From: Streptomyces agglomeratus
GTDB lineage: Bacteria > Actinomycetota > Actinomycetes > Streptomycetales > Streptomycetaceae
Direction of reading: 5' to 3'
DNA length: 64,000 nt
NCBI RefSeq assembly: GCF_001746415.1
Contig: NZ_MEHJ01000001.1
Coordinates: 6,950,501 to 7,014,500 of the forward strand
Part shown: positions 1 to 8,402 of the stretch, in pieces
How positions within the stretch are numbered: position 1 is the stretch's first letter
Layout: the number at the start of each line of letters is the position of its first letter
Translations under genes and position numbers: made by a program
Notes under the pieces: generated by a model
What the model was told of the DNA's origin: nothing
The model's input: only the letters and a program-made list of their open reading frames with translations
Databases searched by the model: none

Positions 1-270
1 TTCCCGGCCGTCGTCGGTGCGCGGTTCGCGTTCGAGGGCCGCTTCGAGCGTGCGGTGCATCAGCCGGTGGACGGCCGACTGGAGCAACTGCCGTTTGCCG
101 GGGAAGTAGTACGAGATCAGTCCGCGCGCCGATCCGGCCCGGTCCGCGATGTCGCCGAGCGTCGTCGCCTCGTAGCCGCGCTCCCCGACGAGCTCCACCG
201 TGGCCTCCAGCAGCCGTTCCCGGGAACGGCGACGCAACTCTTCATTGACCGATGCGCTGCGCGGGGACAT
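1..270 (-). CDS. TetR/AcrR family transcriptional regulator (N-terminal part)
   Basis: Only the first 90 codons are inside the window; the gene continues past base 1. It starts with ATG at 270 on the minus strand. Residues about 15-62 form a TetR_N DNA-binding domain: a helix starting RERLLEATVELVGERGYEAT, then a helix-turn-helix with the hallmark YYFPGK at 54-59. The family are ligand-responsive dimeric repressors. Target and ligand cannot be told from this fragment. It lies downstream of the phosphatase/HAD pair on the same strand but is separated from it by a 16-bp hairpin at 359-398, so it is probably transcribed on its own. Confidence 0.9.
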   Translation of the reverse strand, partial: MSPRSASVNEELRRRSRERLLEATVELVGERGYEATTLGDIADRAGSARGLISYYFPGKRQLLQSAVHRLMHRTLEAALEREPRTDDGRE

Positions 271-358
271 GCTGTAACTCCTGCGTTGACTGGCCCGGAG
301 CCAATATACTCAGCGGGTCCGGGACGGGCGCCTTGCAGGGCCTGCTCCAGGGGCTTGC

Positions 359-398
359 CGTCCGTATCCGGCGGCGCGGGGACCGCCGGATACGGACG
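359..398 (-). terminator. Strong hairpin after the HAD gene
   Basis: A perfect 16-bp stem (359-374 pairing with 383-398) encloses an 8-nt loop, 50 bp past the stop of the HAD gene and upstream of the TetR start. There is no long T tract, which is usual for Streptomyces terminators. It most likely ends the PAP2-HAD transcript. Confidence 0.7.
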
Positions 399-448
399 CT
401 TCGGCATGCCTTTCCCCAGCAGCCGGCGACCCCTTGCGCGCTCCGCCA

Positions 449-1144
449 TCAGCCCACCAGCCGCAGCACCGGACGCAGCCCCGAGGGCCGTTCGCCGGCG
501 GGCAGGTGGTCCACGAAGTGCACGGCGCAGCCGAGTTCCGCCGCGCCGCCGTCGGCGCGCCGGTCGTCGCCGACCATCAGGACGTCGCGCGGATCGAGTC
601 CGAGCGCCTCGCACGCGGTCCCGAAGAGCCTCGGATCCGGCTTCTGGATGCCGTGCTCGTACGACAGGACGTACGCGTTCACCCACGCGTCGAGGCCGTG
701 GGCGCGGAAGACCGGCCGCAGATCCCATCCGATGTTGCTGACCACGGCGACGCCGACGCCGCGCCGGCGCAGTTCTCCGAGCACCTCGGCGGCGTCCGGG
801 TACGGGAGCCACGCGGCCGGCGTCATGTGGCGGTCGTACAGGGCGTCGTACAGCCGCGCGTCGGGCAGGGCGACCTGGCGGGCGAGACCCGTGTAGGCGG
901 CGCGGTGCCGCTCCGCGCTCACGTCGCGCGTGGCCCACAGCTCGGCCAGGTGCGCCGGCACCCGCTGCGGAGCGGCGCCGCCGGGCAGGGCCCCCGCCGC
1001 CTCCAACTGCCGCGCGTACCGTACGAAGTCGTCCGGCGGTACGGACAGTCCCTCCTCGTCGAGAACGGCGCGCAGCCACGCCTCGGTCGGCTCGATCCTG
1101 AGCAGCGTGCCGGAGAAGTCGAAGAGCGTGCCCTTGACCGTCAT
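449..1144 (-). CDS. HAD family hydrolase
   Basis: A 231-aa haloacid-dehalogenase superfamily protein. Visible motifs are the nucleophile motif FDFSGT at residues 8-13 (D9), VVSN at 134-137 (motif II), QKPD at 167-170 (motif III lysine) and VGDD at 191-194 (motif IV). The position two after the nucleophile, usually the Asp acid/base of phosphatases (DxD), is Ser 11. Activity may therefore be closer to dehalogenase-like or weakly phosphatase members, but this is inference. The ATG at 1142-1144 overlaps the TGA of the upstream phosphatase gene (ATGA), so the two are translationally coupled. The substrate is unknown. Confidence 0.88.
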   Translation of the reverse strand: MTVKGTLFDFSGTLLRIEPTEAWLRAVLDEEGLSVPPDDFVRYARQLEAAGALPGGAAPQRVPAHLAELWATRDVSAERHRAAYTGLARQVALPDARLYDALYDRHMTPAAWLPYPDAAEVLGELRRRGVGVAVVSNIGWDLRPVFRAHGLDAWVNAYVLSYEHGIQKPDPRLFGTACEALGLDPRDVLMVGDDRRADGGAAELGCAVHFVDHLPAGERPSGLRPVLRLVG

Positions 1145-1827
1145 GCGGACGTTCCTTCCCGGGAAGCGATCAGTCGACCGTACGCCACTGCCGACAGGGC
1201 CACTACGGCCGCTCCCAGCAACCACCCGCCCAGCACGTCGGACGCCCAGTGCACACCCAGGTAGAGCCGCGTGACACCGACACCGATCCAGGACACGGCT
1301 CCCACCACCAGTACGGCGGTGCGCAGCCTCGGGTCCGCGCCGCGCAGCCACAGCAGCCACACCAGCAGCCCGCACGTCACCACGGCCGTCATCGCGTGTC
1401 CGGACGGCCAGGCCGAGAAGTGCGCGGAGTCGACCGGATCCGGCCACTCGGGCCGGTCGCGCCCGACCGCCGCCTTGAGGCCCTGCTGCATGAGTGCCCC
1501 GACCGCACTCGTGGCCGCGATCCAGAGGGCCAGGAGCCGTTCCCCCTGCCGGAGCAGCCACAGGAAGACGACGGCCACCAGGGCACGCATCGTCCACGGG
1601 TCCCACACCCAGTCGGAGAGGATCCGGTTCGTCCGGGTGAGCGCCGGGTTGCCGACCGCCAGGTCGTGCAACGCGTCCCCCACCGAGCGGTCGAACGACA
1701 GCAGGGGGCGCCACTCCGTGACGACGAGCAGCAGGAGCAGGGTGGCCAGAGCGGTGAAGACCACCGCCGCGAGGACGGGCGCGGGATGTGCCGGGCGGGA
1801 CGAGGGGGCGAGCTGGGAGGAGCGCAT
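1141..1827 (-). CDS. PAP2 superfamily membrane phosphatase
   Basis: A 228-aa integral membrane protein with about six hydrophobic segments and all three acid-phosphatase motifs of the PAP2 family: K118...R125-P126, PSGH at 141-144 and the R187/H193/D197 set in TRLYLGVHWASD. Members dephosphorylate lipid phosphates such as phosphatidic acid or undecaprenyl pyrophosphate at the outer face of the membrane. I chose the ATG at 1827 because GAGG lies 9 nt upstream. A GTG at 1845 is an alternative start. It forms a coupled pair with the HAD gene. The exact substrate cannot be told. Confidence 0.9.
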   Translation of the reverse strand: MRSSQLAPSSRPAHPAPVLAAVVFTALATLLLLLVVTEWRPLLSFDRSVGDALHDLAVGNPALTRTNRILSDWVWDPWTMRALVAVVFLWLLRQGERLLALWIAATSAVGALMQQGLKAAVGRDRPEWPDPVDSAHFSAWPSGHAMTAVVTCGLLVWLLWLRGADPRLRTAVLVVGAVSWIGVGVTRLYLGVHWASDVLGGWLLGAAVVALSAVAYGRLIASREGTSA

Positions 1828-1887
1828 GCAATGATCCTCGCCCACCGCTGTCGCCCGGGGCCAACCCCCCCTGCTGACACCTGGCGG

Positions 1888-2823
1888 CTAACCGAGCGCC
1901 CTGAGCCCCGGTACGAACGCGACCAGCAGCGGTACGGCCGGAACGAGCGAGGCCGCGGCCGTCAGCCGCAGCCGGCGGGCCGCGGTGAGCCGGGGAGCCG
2001 CCGCCAGCAGCCGGTCGACGCGCCGGGGCAGCTCGGCGTGCGGGGTGGGGCAGGGGCCGAACACGCCGCGGTCCTCGTTGAGTTCGACCAGGGCGAGAGC
2101 GATCGTCAGCCGGCCGAAGCGCCGGGAGGCGACATCGTCGGCTGCCAGTTCCACCAGCCGGTGCATCTCGTCGCGGAACGCAGCGAACACCGGAACCTGC
2201 GGGAAGCCGATCGCGAGAGCGGACGCGCAGTGCAGCAGCCAGTCGTGCCTGGCCCGCACGTGACCCTGCTCATGGGCCAGTACCGCGTCGAGCTGGTGCC
2301 CCTTCAGCCGGCTCAACGCGGCGGTGGTGACGACCAGTCGGGGCGTGGCGCCCGGAAGCCACCACGCGTCGGGACGCTCACCCTCCAGGACCACGAGCCG
2401 GTCCCCGCCGGGCTCCTCCCCGGGCAGCAGCGGGGCGCGCACGAGCAGCTCCGCGCGCCGGCGCCCGCGTCGTACGTGCGCCCGGCCGATCTCGCGGGTC
2501 AGCATCGCCGCCGTCCAGGCGCCTCCGCACGCCAGCAGCACCGCGATGACCGCCGACCAGGGCCCGTACGCTGCAAGGGCGTACGCCTCGACCACGCCGT
2601 GCGGGGCGGGTGCGAAGACATGCCCCCGTACGGCCTGCCAGGCGGCTGCCGCGCTGAACGTCATCGACAGACCGAAACACAGCAGTACGGCGGCCACCAC
2701 GCACTGCCACACCCACAGCGCCACCACGGGTTCGCGCTCCCGCCAGTCGGCCCGCGACATCAGCCGCGGGGCGGCGACGGCGGCGACGACACCGAGCAGC
2801 AGCAGCGCGAGGGAGACCGTCAT
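1888..2823 (-). CDS. M56 family metallopeptidase (BlaR1/HtpX-like membrane protease)
   Basis: A 311-aa protein with N-terminal membrane helices at about 3-20, 34-62 and 80-108, then a cytosolic gluzincin domain. The zinc motif is HEQGH at residues 184-188 in AVLAHEQGHVRARH, with a downstream ELAADD at 225-230 supplying the third ligand. In the BlaR1/MecR1 relatives this protease cleaves a BlaI-type repressor, but no BlaI gene lies next to it here. A TAGGCT hexamer 7 nt before the ATG (2831-2836) and the lack of a Shine-Dalgarno suggest a leaderless transcript. Confidence 0.9.
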   Translation of the reverse strand: MTVSLALLLLGVVAAVAAPRLMSRADWREREPVVALWVWQCVVAAVLLCFGLSMTFSAAAAWQAVRGHVFAPAPHGVVEAYALAAYGPWSAVIAVLLACGGAWTAAMLTREIGRAHVRRGRRRAELLVRAPLLPGEEPGGDRLVVLEGERPDAWWLPGATPRLVVTTAALSRLKGHQLDAVLAHEQGHVRARHDWLLHCASALAIGFPQVPVFAAFRDEMHRLVELAADDVASRRFGRLTIALALVELNEDRGVFGPCPTPHAELPRRVDRLLAAAPRLTAARRLRLTAAASLVPAVPLLVAFVPGLRALG

Positions 2824-2944
2824 GACGGCCAGCCTATGAGCGCGACCCTACTCCCGGGTATGGTCTCGGCGGCCAAGTGACACAGGACACGGTTCGGTCC
2901 GCGCCAGTGAGCTTCGGCCGACGCCCCGCAGCGCGAGCGCCGCC

Positions 2945-3506
2945 TCAGAGCGTGAGCAGCATCGCGATCATGCCCATGCCCATCGAAACCCGGCAGGCCG
3001 GCGCCAGCTCCTGCCGCGCGCCCGGCGCGAGGGCGCCGCCGCCCGGCCCGGCGGCCACGGGTATCAGTCTCGCGCCCGAGCACACGACGTAGACCGCGTA
3101 GTACAGCAGCAGCGCACCGGTCAGCAGTGGGATCCCGCCCGCCGCGTACCCGGCCGCGTGGCCCGCGTGCGCGGAACCCGCGCCGCCGGGCGCCATGACC
3201 CACGCCATGTAGACCATCGCCAGCGATCCGACGAGGTGGTGCGCGTGGGCGGCGCCTGTGCGGGCGAGCCACAGCCCCCGCAGCGCGGCGGCGCCGAATA
3301 CGGCGGCGTACAGCATCCAGCCCCACGCCGGTGGCGCCAGCACCGCCGCGGGTACCGCCATCGCCGCCATCCCGAACCCCATCAGAGCCTCACCGGCCGC
3401 CCCTCGCGGTGCTCCCCCGGCCGCCGCGCAGACGCAGCAGGCCGTACGCGCCGGTCCCCGCGCACAGCGCCACGAGCAGCCAGCCGGACATCGTCTGTCC
3501 GTGCAC
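2945..3506 (-). CDS. DUF5134 family membrane protein, probably frameshifted
   Basis: The literal open frame runs from ATG 3382 to 2945 (145 aa, five or so hydrophobic helices, His-rich HAHHLVG segment). A better start is the GTG at 3506, with GGAGG 6 nt upstream; it opens a 33-codon piece after the first residues (MHGQTMSGWLLVALCAGTGA) that ends at a TGA at 3390-3392. Removing one base of the C5 run at 3414-3418 joins both pieces into a 186-aa protein. From memory, that is the usual N-terminus of DUF5134 proteins. The function of the family is unknown. It is either a real frameshift or a homopolymer sequencing error. Confidence 0.75.
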
Positions 3507-3598
3507 GGCTTACCTCCCCGATCGACGGTGTCGTCCGGGTCGATGCCCGCGCGCGCGGCGTCCTACGCGAGCGCGCGGGGTGCGCGGGGTACGCGGGG

Positions 3599-3985
3599 TC
3601 ACGGGCGGTAGCGCAGGGGGTGCTCCGCGGGGACCTCCACGACGGCGATGCGCACGCCGTCCGGATCGGCGATCCACATCTCGATCAGCCCCCATGGCTC
3701 CCTGATCGGCGGGCGCAGCACCTCGACGCCCCGCCCGGACAGTTCGTCGTACGCCGCCGCCGCGTCCGCGACCTGGAGCCACAGCTGGAGGGCGGGGGAG
3801 TGGGGCGTCTCGGAGCGGCCGGAGACCTCCAGGAAGCCGCCGCCGAGGAAGTACACCGTTCCGCGCTCCGGACCCGTGCCGAACTCGCGGTAGACGGCGA
3901 GCCCCAGCGCCTCGCCGTAGAACGCGCGGGAACGCTCCGGGTCGGTGGGCCGCAGAAGCGTCCTGCTGCTCAGTACATGCACCAT
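3599..3985 (-). CDS. VOC family protein (glyoxalase/bleomycin-resistance fold)
   Basis: A 128-aa single-domain vicinal-oxygen-chelate protein with two betaalphabetabetabeta repeats. The opening SSRTLLRPTDPERSRAFYGE and the closing IADPDGVRIAVVEVP are typical. Metal ligands of this fold are usually His/Glu; a Glu in EMWIADPDG near the end is a candidate. The family includes glyoxalases, dioxygenases and antibiotic-binding proteins, so no substrate can be assigned. The ATG is at 3983-3985. A TAAGGT box at 3994-3999 lies 8 nt upstream with no Shine-Dalgarno. Confidence 0.88.
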   Translation of the reverse strand: MVHVLSSRTLLRPTDPERSRAFYGEALGLAVYREFGTGPERGTVYFLGGGFLEVSGRSETPHSPALQLWLQVADAAAAYDELSGRGVEVLRPPIREPWGLIEMWIADPDGVRIAVVEVPAEHPLRYRP

Positions 3986-4054
3986 GCACCGGGACCTTAG
4001 CGCGCGTTACGCTCGGGGCGCCCGACCCGACGTACAGATCTGGAGAGCGCCCTG

Positions 4055-4615
4055 ATGGAGACCACCCCGAGCCCGGCGCGCCCGGCCGCCGAAGCGCTCA
4101 CCTTCCGCGATGCGACCGAGGCCGACGTGGACGCGCTCGTCGCCCTCATCGAGTCGGCCTACCGGGGGGACGCGAGCCGTGCGGGATGGACCACGGAGGC
4201 GGACATCCTCGAAGGGCAGCGGACCGACCCCGAAGGGGTACTCGATGTGATCAAGTCGCCGGACAGCCGGCTGCTCACGGTCGAGCGGGGCGGTGAGCTG
4301 GTCGCCTGCTGCCAGCTCGAACACCGGGGGGAGGCGGCGTACTTCGGCATGTTCGCGGTCCGCCCGCGGATGCAGGGGGCGGGGCTCGGAAAGGTGATCA
4401 TCGCCGAGGCGGAGCGGACCGTGCGGGAGGTGTGGGGCGTGCGCGAGATGCACATGACGGTGATATCCGTGCGGGACGATCTCATCGCCTGGTACGAGCG
4501 GCGCGGTTACCGCCGTACGGGCAGGACGAGCCCCTTCCCGTACGGCGACGAGCGTTTCGGCGTGCCGCAGCGCGACGACCTGGAGTTCGAGCTGCTGATC
4601 AAGGCGCTGGCCTGA
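4055..4615 (+). CDS. GNAT family N-acetyltransferase
   Basis: A 186-aa GNAT-fold acetyltransferase. The acetyl-CoA pyrophosphate-binding region is visible in YFGMFAVRPRMQGAGLGKVI (variant of the Q/RxxGxG/A loop), followed by the C-terminal half with WYERRGYRRTGR, common in this superfamily. The acceptor is unknown. The ATG follows a GGAGAG site. It is convergent with the phosphodiesterase gene, with a hairpin between them. Confidence 0.88.
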   Translation: METTPSPARPAAEALTFRDATEADVDALVALIESAYRGDASRAGWTTEADILEGQRTDPEGVLDVIKSPDSRLLTVERGGELVACCQLEHRGEAAYFGMFAVRPRMQGAGLGKVIIAEAERTVREVWGVREMHMTVISVRDDLIAWYERRGYRRTGRTSPFPYGDERFGVPQRDDLEFELLIKALA

Positions 4616-4636
4616 CGCCCGCGGACGGCGGGTCTC

Positions 4637-4677
4637 GCCCGGGCTGCCCCGCCCCGGACGGGGGCGCGAGCCCGGGC
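4637..4677. terminator. Bidirectional hairpin between convergent genes
   Basis: GCCCGGGCT at 4637-4645 pairs with AGCCCGGGC at 4669-4677, and the interior has a further C4/G4 pairing. It sits in the 124-bp gap between the acetyltransferase (+) and the glycerophosphodiester phosphodiesterase (-), where it could end both transcripts. Confidence 0.55.
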
Positions 4678-4739
4678 CTCCGGACGCCGCAGGCGTTCGA
4701 GGAGCGGGGGGCCGGGGGCCTGCCCCGGCCGGGCGGCGG

Positions 4740-5423
4740 CTAGGCCGTGAAACGGCCCGTGCGGCGGATCTCCGGGTAGTCCGTCGTGGCACCGTCCAGT
4801 TCCAGCGCCCGTACCAGCCGCAGATGATCCTGCGTGTTCACCACCCAGCCGATGACCCGCAGGCCCTGCGCGTGCGCGCGTTCCACCGTCTCCAGGGTGA
4901 GCCGGCGGATGTTCAGCGCGAGCGTCGCCGCGCCCACCGCCTTCGCACGGTCCACCACGTCGATGCCGTAACGGCTGGCGATCAGCGCCGTCCGTACGCC
5001 CGGGACCAGCGACGCGATCTCGGCGACCGCCTCGTCGTGGAACGACGACACCTCCACACGGCCCGCGAGATCCCGCCGGTGCATCACGTCGGCCAGCGCC
5101 CGCGCCGCCGCCGCGTCCTTGATCTCCGCCTGGAGCGGCGAGCGCACCGCGTCGAGGACCTCTTCGAAAAGGGGGACGCGCTCGCCCTGTCCGGCGTCGA
5201 GTCCCCGCAGCTCCGCGAGGGTCAGGTCGGCGATGGCGCCCCGGCCGTCGGTCGTACGGTCCACCTCGGCGTCGTGCATGACCACGAGCGCGCCGTCCTT
5301 GCTCAGATGCAGGTCCAGCTCGATGGCGTCCATACCGGCCTGCTCGGCACGGACGAAGGAACGGAGGGTGTTCTCCGGCTCGACACCCATGACCCCACGG
5401 TGACCGATGGTGAGGAAAGTCAA
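4740..5423 (-). CDS. Glycerophosphodiester phosphodiesterase family protein
   Basis: A 227-aa TIM-barrel GDPD. It begins TFLTIGHRGVMGVEPENTL, containing the HRG...PENT signature. Next come IELDLHLSKDGALVVMHD (catalytic E/D and second His), then EIKD for the metal site. Such enzymes hydrolyse glycerophosphodiesters from phospholipid turnover to glycerol-3-phosphate plus an alcohol. There is no signal peptide, so it is probably cytosolic. I place the start at TTG 5423 because homology begins there. An in-frame upstream extension to 5567 is possible but looks non-homologous. Confidence 0.9.
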   Translation of the reverse strand: MTFLTIGHRGVMGVEPENTLRSFVRAEQAGMDAIELDLHLSKDGALVVMHDAEVDRTTDGRGAIADLTLAELRGLDAGQGERVPLFEEVLDAVRSPLQAEIKDAAAARALADVMHRRDLAGRVEVSSFHDEAVAEIASLVPGVRTALIASRYGIDVVDRAKAVGAATLALNIRRLTLETVERAHAQGLRVIGWVVNTQDHLRLVRALELDGATTDYPEIRRTGRFTA

Positions 5424-5574
5424 GGCAATCTCGCTTCCGTCGACGGCGGCTCCCGGGCAGCCTAACGGCCCGCTTCCCCGAGGGAACCCGTCTCGCGCGG
5501 GGAAGCGGAGTGCTCCGCTCGGGCGCCGGCCCCGGGGACCGGACCGGTGATCGGGTCGGCGGTCCACCGCTCCA

Positions 5575-6195
5575 TCACTCGTGCGTGGGTGCGCCCTGCC
5601 CGCGTTGACCCGCCGCGGCGCTCAGCCGCTCCAGATCGGCCAGCATCTCCTCGGCCAGGTCCAGCTCCGCCAGATGCTGCCGCTCGCTCCAGCGCAGCGC
5701 CACCTGAGGATGTGCCCACTCCGAGACCCCTTCGGTGTGGGCCAGGGCGTCCCGTACCTCCTTCAATTCGCCTCTCGTACGGGCGATGTGGTCCGCCACG
5801 CGCGCGTGCAGGCGTGCCGGGTCCGCCAGATGTCCCAGCCAGACGCGCAGCACAAGAGCGTGCTTGAGAACGGGCGGGCCCGCGTCCCCGGAACCGTCCG
5901 CCCACTCGCTGAGCGCCGCGCGGCCGGTCGCCGTGATCGTGTACCGGCGCTTCGCGCGCGGCTCCTGCGGGTCGGAGCGCCGGGAGGTGGCGTAGCCGAG
6001 GGATTCGAGGCGGCGCAGCTCCGCGTAGATCTGACTGATAGCGGGCGACCAGTAGAAGAAGCGCAGTGAGGCGTCCGCCCACTTCTTGAGCTCGTAACCG
6101 GTCCGCTCGCCCGGAAAGGAGAGGAGGCCGAGCACCGCCCATGCGGTGGCCGGCAGTTCGGGGTCTTGCTTCTTGGCTATCTGACGACTAGTCAT
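5575..6195 (-). CDS. PadR family transcriptional regulator
   Basis: A 206-aa protein. The N-terminal winged helix (about residues 15-90) has the PadR pattern TAWAVLGLLSF...GYELKKW and AISQIYAELRRLESLGY, followed by a C-terminal helical PadR/Vir dimerisation domain. PadR proteins are usually small-molecule-responsive repressors of a neighbouring gene. It is divergent from the LLM monooxygenase gene. The ATG at 6193-6195 lies inside a perfect 14-bp palindrome (6189-6202) and has no Shine-Dalgarno. This suggests autoregulation and possibly leaderless translation. Confidence 0.9.
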   Translation of the reverse strand: MTSRQIAKKQDPELPATAWAVLGLLSFPGERTGYELKKWADASLRFFYWSPAISQIYAELRRLESLGYATSRRSDPQEPRAKRRYTITATGRAALSEWADGSGDAGPPVLKHALVLRVWLGHLADPARLHARVADHIARTRGELKEVRDALAHTEGVSEWAHPQVALRWSERQHLAELDLAEEMLADLERLSAAAGQRGQGAPTHE

Positions 6196-6202
6196 ATGAC
6201 TA
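6189..6202. promoter_or_regulatory. Candidate PadR operator
   Basis: TAGTCATATGACTA is a perfect 14-bp palindrome in locally AT-rich DNA. It covers the padR-like start codon and lies about 60 bp before the divergent monooxygenase start. The position fits a site where PadR blocks both its own gene and the LLM operon. This is inferred from sequence only. Confidence 0.6.
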
Positions 6203-6260
6203 ATTGAAATAGCAGCAGCCCCATGGACGCAACCCCCTGGCCGCACCCCCTGGAGGCACC

Positions 6261-7388
6261 GTGCAGTTCTCCGTCATCTTCGAGGCCCAGCTGGCCGACC
6301 CCACCGTCGAACGCGAGCACCAGGTCATCCGCGACAGCGTCGAACAGGCGGTGCTCGCCGAGCGGATGGGATTCGACCGGATCTGGGCCGTCGAGCACCA
6401 TTCCCTCAAGTGGTACGCGCACATGTCCGCCCCGGAGATCTTCCTGACCTGGGTGGCGGCGCGGACCACGACCATCCGCATCGGCCACGGCGTCGTCTGC
6501 ATGCCGTTCAACTTCAACCACCCCGCCCGCGTCGCCGAGCGTGCCGCGATGCTCGACCTGCTCTCCGGCGGGCGGCTCGACCTGGGAGCCGGGCGCGGTG
6601 GTACGGAGCAGGAGACCTCGCTGTGCGGCGTCGACCGGGACCGTACGACGCGGGAGGTTGAGGAGGCGCTGCGGATCATCGGCAAGGCGTGGCAGGAGGA
6701 AGAACTCGAATATCACGGTGAGCTGATCGACATCCCGCCGCACCCGATCCTCCCCCGGCCCCAGCAGACGCCGCACCCGCCGCTCTTCCTCGCGTGCAGC
6801 CGCACCGAGACCCTCGCCCGGGCCGCCGAACTGGGCGTCGGAGCCCTGGTGATGGGCTTCGCCGGGCCTGAGTCGATCGCGCTCATGCGCACGGCGTACG
6901 ACGCCGCGCTCGCCGCCCGTACCCCGGACTGCTTCGTCTCGACCGCCGTCAACGACCACTTCTCTGTGCTCTGTCCGACGATCGTGCTCGACGACCGCGA
7001 CGAGGCCCGGCGCGTCGGCACCCGCGGCCAGCGCTTCTTCGCCCAGTCCATCGGCCACTGGTACGGCGGCGCGGGCATCCCCGACGAGGCGGTGGTCGAG
7101 GGCGCCGACGAGGCGGCCGAAATGCGCAGGGCCGCCGAGCAGGTCGTCGCGCGGCTGCACGAGCACCGCATTCCGGTACGTCCCGCCGCCACGGCCACCT
7201 TCAACGCCGACCACGCCTACGGCACGGCCGACGACGCCATCGCCTACGTGGAACGGCTGCGCGACGCGGGGGCCGACGAGATCATGTGCCTGATTCAGAT
7301 GGGCACCGTCCCGCAGGAAGCGTGCCTGGAGACCCTCCGGCAGTGGGGCGAGAAGGTCATTCCGTATTTCAGGGAGAGCTCCCGGTGA
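6261..7388 (+). CDS. LLM class flavin-dependent oxidoreductase
   Basis: A 375-aa bacterial-luciferase-like monooxygenase (TIM barrel). It opens with an EAQLADPTVER segment and carries WAVEHHSLKWYAHMSAPE and RIGHGVVCMPFNFNHPARVAER. It also has the LSGGRLDLGAGRGG segment found in many LLM proteins. These enzymes use FMNH2 (or F420) and O2 to oxidise small organics. The GTG start follows GGAGG directly (GGAGGCACC-GTG). Its stop overlaps the GTG of the next gene, so it is coupled to the hydrolase. It is probably repressed by the divergent PadR. Confidence 0.9.
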   Translation: MQFSVIFEAQLADPTVEREHQVIRDSVEQAVLAERMGFDRIWAVEHHSLKWYAHMSAPEIFLTWVAARTTTIRIGHGVVCMPFNFNHPARVAERAAMLDLLSGGRLDLGAGRGGTEQETSLCGVDRDRTTREVEEALRIIGKAWQEEELEYHGELIDIPPHPILPRPQQTPHPPLFLACSRTETLARAAELGVGALVMGFAGPESIALMRTAYDAALAARTPDCFVSTAVNDHFSVLCPTIVLDDRDEARRVGTRGQRFFAQSIGHWYGGAGIPDEAVVEGADEAAEMRRAAEQVVARLHEHRIPVRPAATATFNADHAYGTADDAIAYVERLRDAGADEIMCLIQMGTVPQEACLETLRQWGEKVIPYFRESSR

Positions 7389-8386
7389 CGGCCGCACCCG
7401 ACCGCCTCGACCCCGACGCCAGGGCCCTGGCCGACGTCATGGCCGCCGCCTTCCCGGACCTGGGCGGTTCCGTGACCGACGCCGTTCTGGCCAGGCGCCT
7501 CATCGACGCGATACCGCGCCCGGCGGTGGAGCCGCCGCCGGTGGGCTCGGTGGAGGACCGCACCGTGCCCGGCCCCCCGGGCGCCCCGGATGTACCGGTG
7601 CGGATCTACCGGCCCGGGCCGCCGGCGGGGCAGGGCCCGCGCCCCACGGTCGTCTACTACCACGGGGGCGGCTGGGTCGTCGGTGGCCTGGACAGCCACG
7701 ACACCTCGCTGCGGGAGCTGTGCCGGGCGTCGGGCGCCGTGCTGGTCTCGGTGGACTACCGGCTCGCGCCGGAAGCCCCCTTCCCGGCCGCTGTCGAAGA
7801 CGCGTACGCCGCCCTGGTGTGGGCCGCGAACCGGGCCGGGGAGCTCGGCGGCGATCCCCGGTCCCTCGTCGTGGCGGGAGACAGCGCGGGCGGCACTCTC
7901 GCGGCCGTCGTGGCACTCGCCGCGAAGGAGCGCGGCGGCCCCGCTCCCGCCCTCCAGGTGCTCGTCTACCCGGCCACGGACGCCGGTCAGGACACCGGTT
8001 CGTACCGCGCGAACGCCACGGGCTACTTCATGGAGGCCGCCGCGCTGCGCTGGTTCTGGGAGCAGTACCTGGGCCCGGACGGTGACGAAGCCCACCCCTA
8101 CGCATCCCCGCTGCGGGCCGCGGACCTCTCCGGGCTGCCGCCCGCGCACCTCGTCACGGCGGGCTGCGACTCGCTGTGCGACGAGGGGCGGGCGTACGCG
8201 GAGCGGCTGCGGGCCGCCGGCGTGCCGGTCTCCGAGCGCCATTACCCCGGAATGTTCCACGGGTTCTTCGCCTTCCCCGGGCTTCTCGCGGACGCCCGCG
8301 ACGCGCTGTCCGGCGTGGCAGAAGCGGTCGCTCGTACGGCAGGAGACAGGAAGAATCGCGGCGATCACCGGGGCTCGGCAGGATAA
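7385..8386 (+). CDS. Alpha/beta hydrolase (hormone-sensitive lipase family)
   Basis: A 333-aa esterase/lipase of family IV. Visible are the oxyanion motif HGGG in VVYYHGGGWVVGG, the nucleophile elbow GDSAGG, and the late HGFFAF carrying the catalytic His. It starts at GTG 7385, overlapping the TGA of the LLM gene (GTGA). Coupling to an LLM monooxygenase suggests the pair oxidises a ketone or lactone precursor and then hydrolyses the ester, but this is inference from neighbourhood only. Confidence 0.9.
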   Translation: MTAAPDRLDPDARALADVMAAAFPDLGGSVTDAVLARRLIDAIPRPAVEPPPVGSVEDRTVPGPPGAPDVPVRIYRPGPPAGQGPRPTVVYYHGGGWVVGGLDSHDTSLRELCRASGAVLVSVDYRLAPEAPFPAAVEDAYAALVWAANRAGELGGDPRSLVVAGDSAGGTLAAVVALAAKERGGPAPALQVLVYPATDAGQDTGSYRANATGYFMEAAALRWFWEQYLGPDGDEAHPYASPLRAADLSGLPPAHLVTAGCDSLCDEGRAYAERLRAAGVPVSERHYPGMFHGFFAFPGLLADARDALSGVAEAVARTAGDRKNRGDHRGSAG

Positions 8387-8402
8387 TTTACGGGGGGTGG
8401 GC

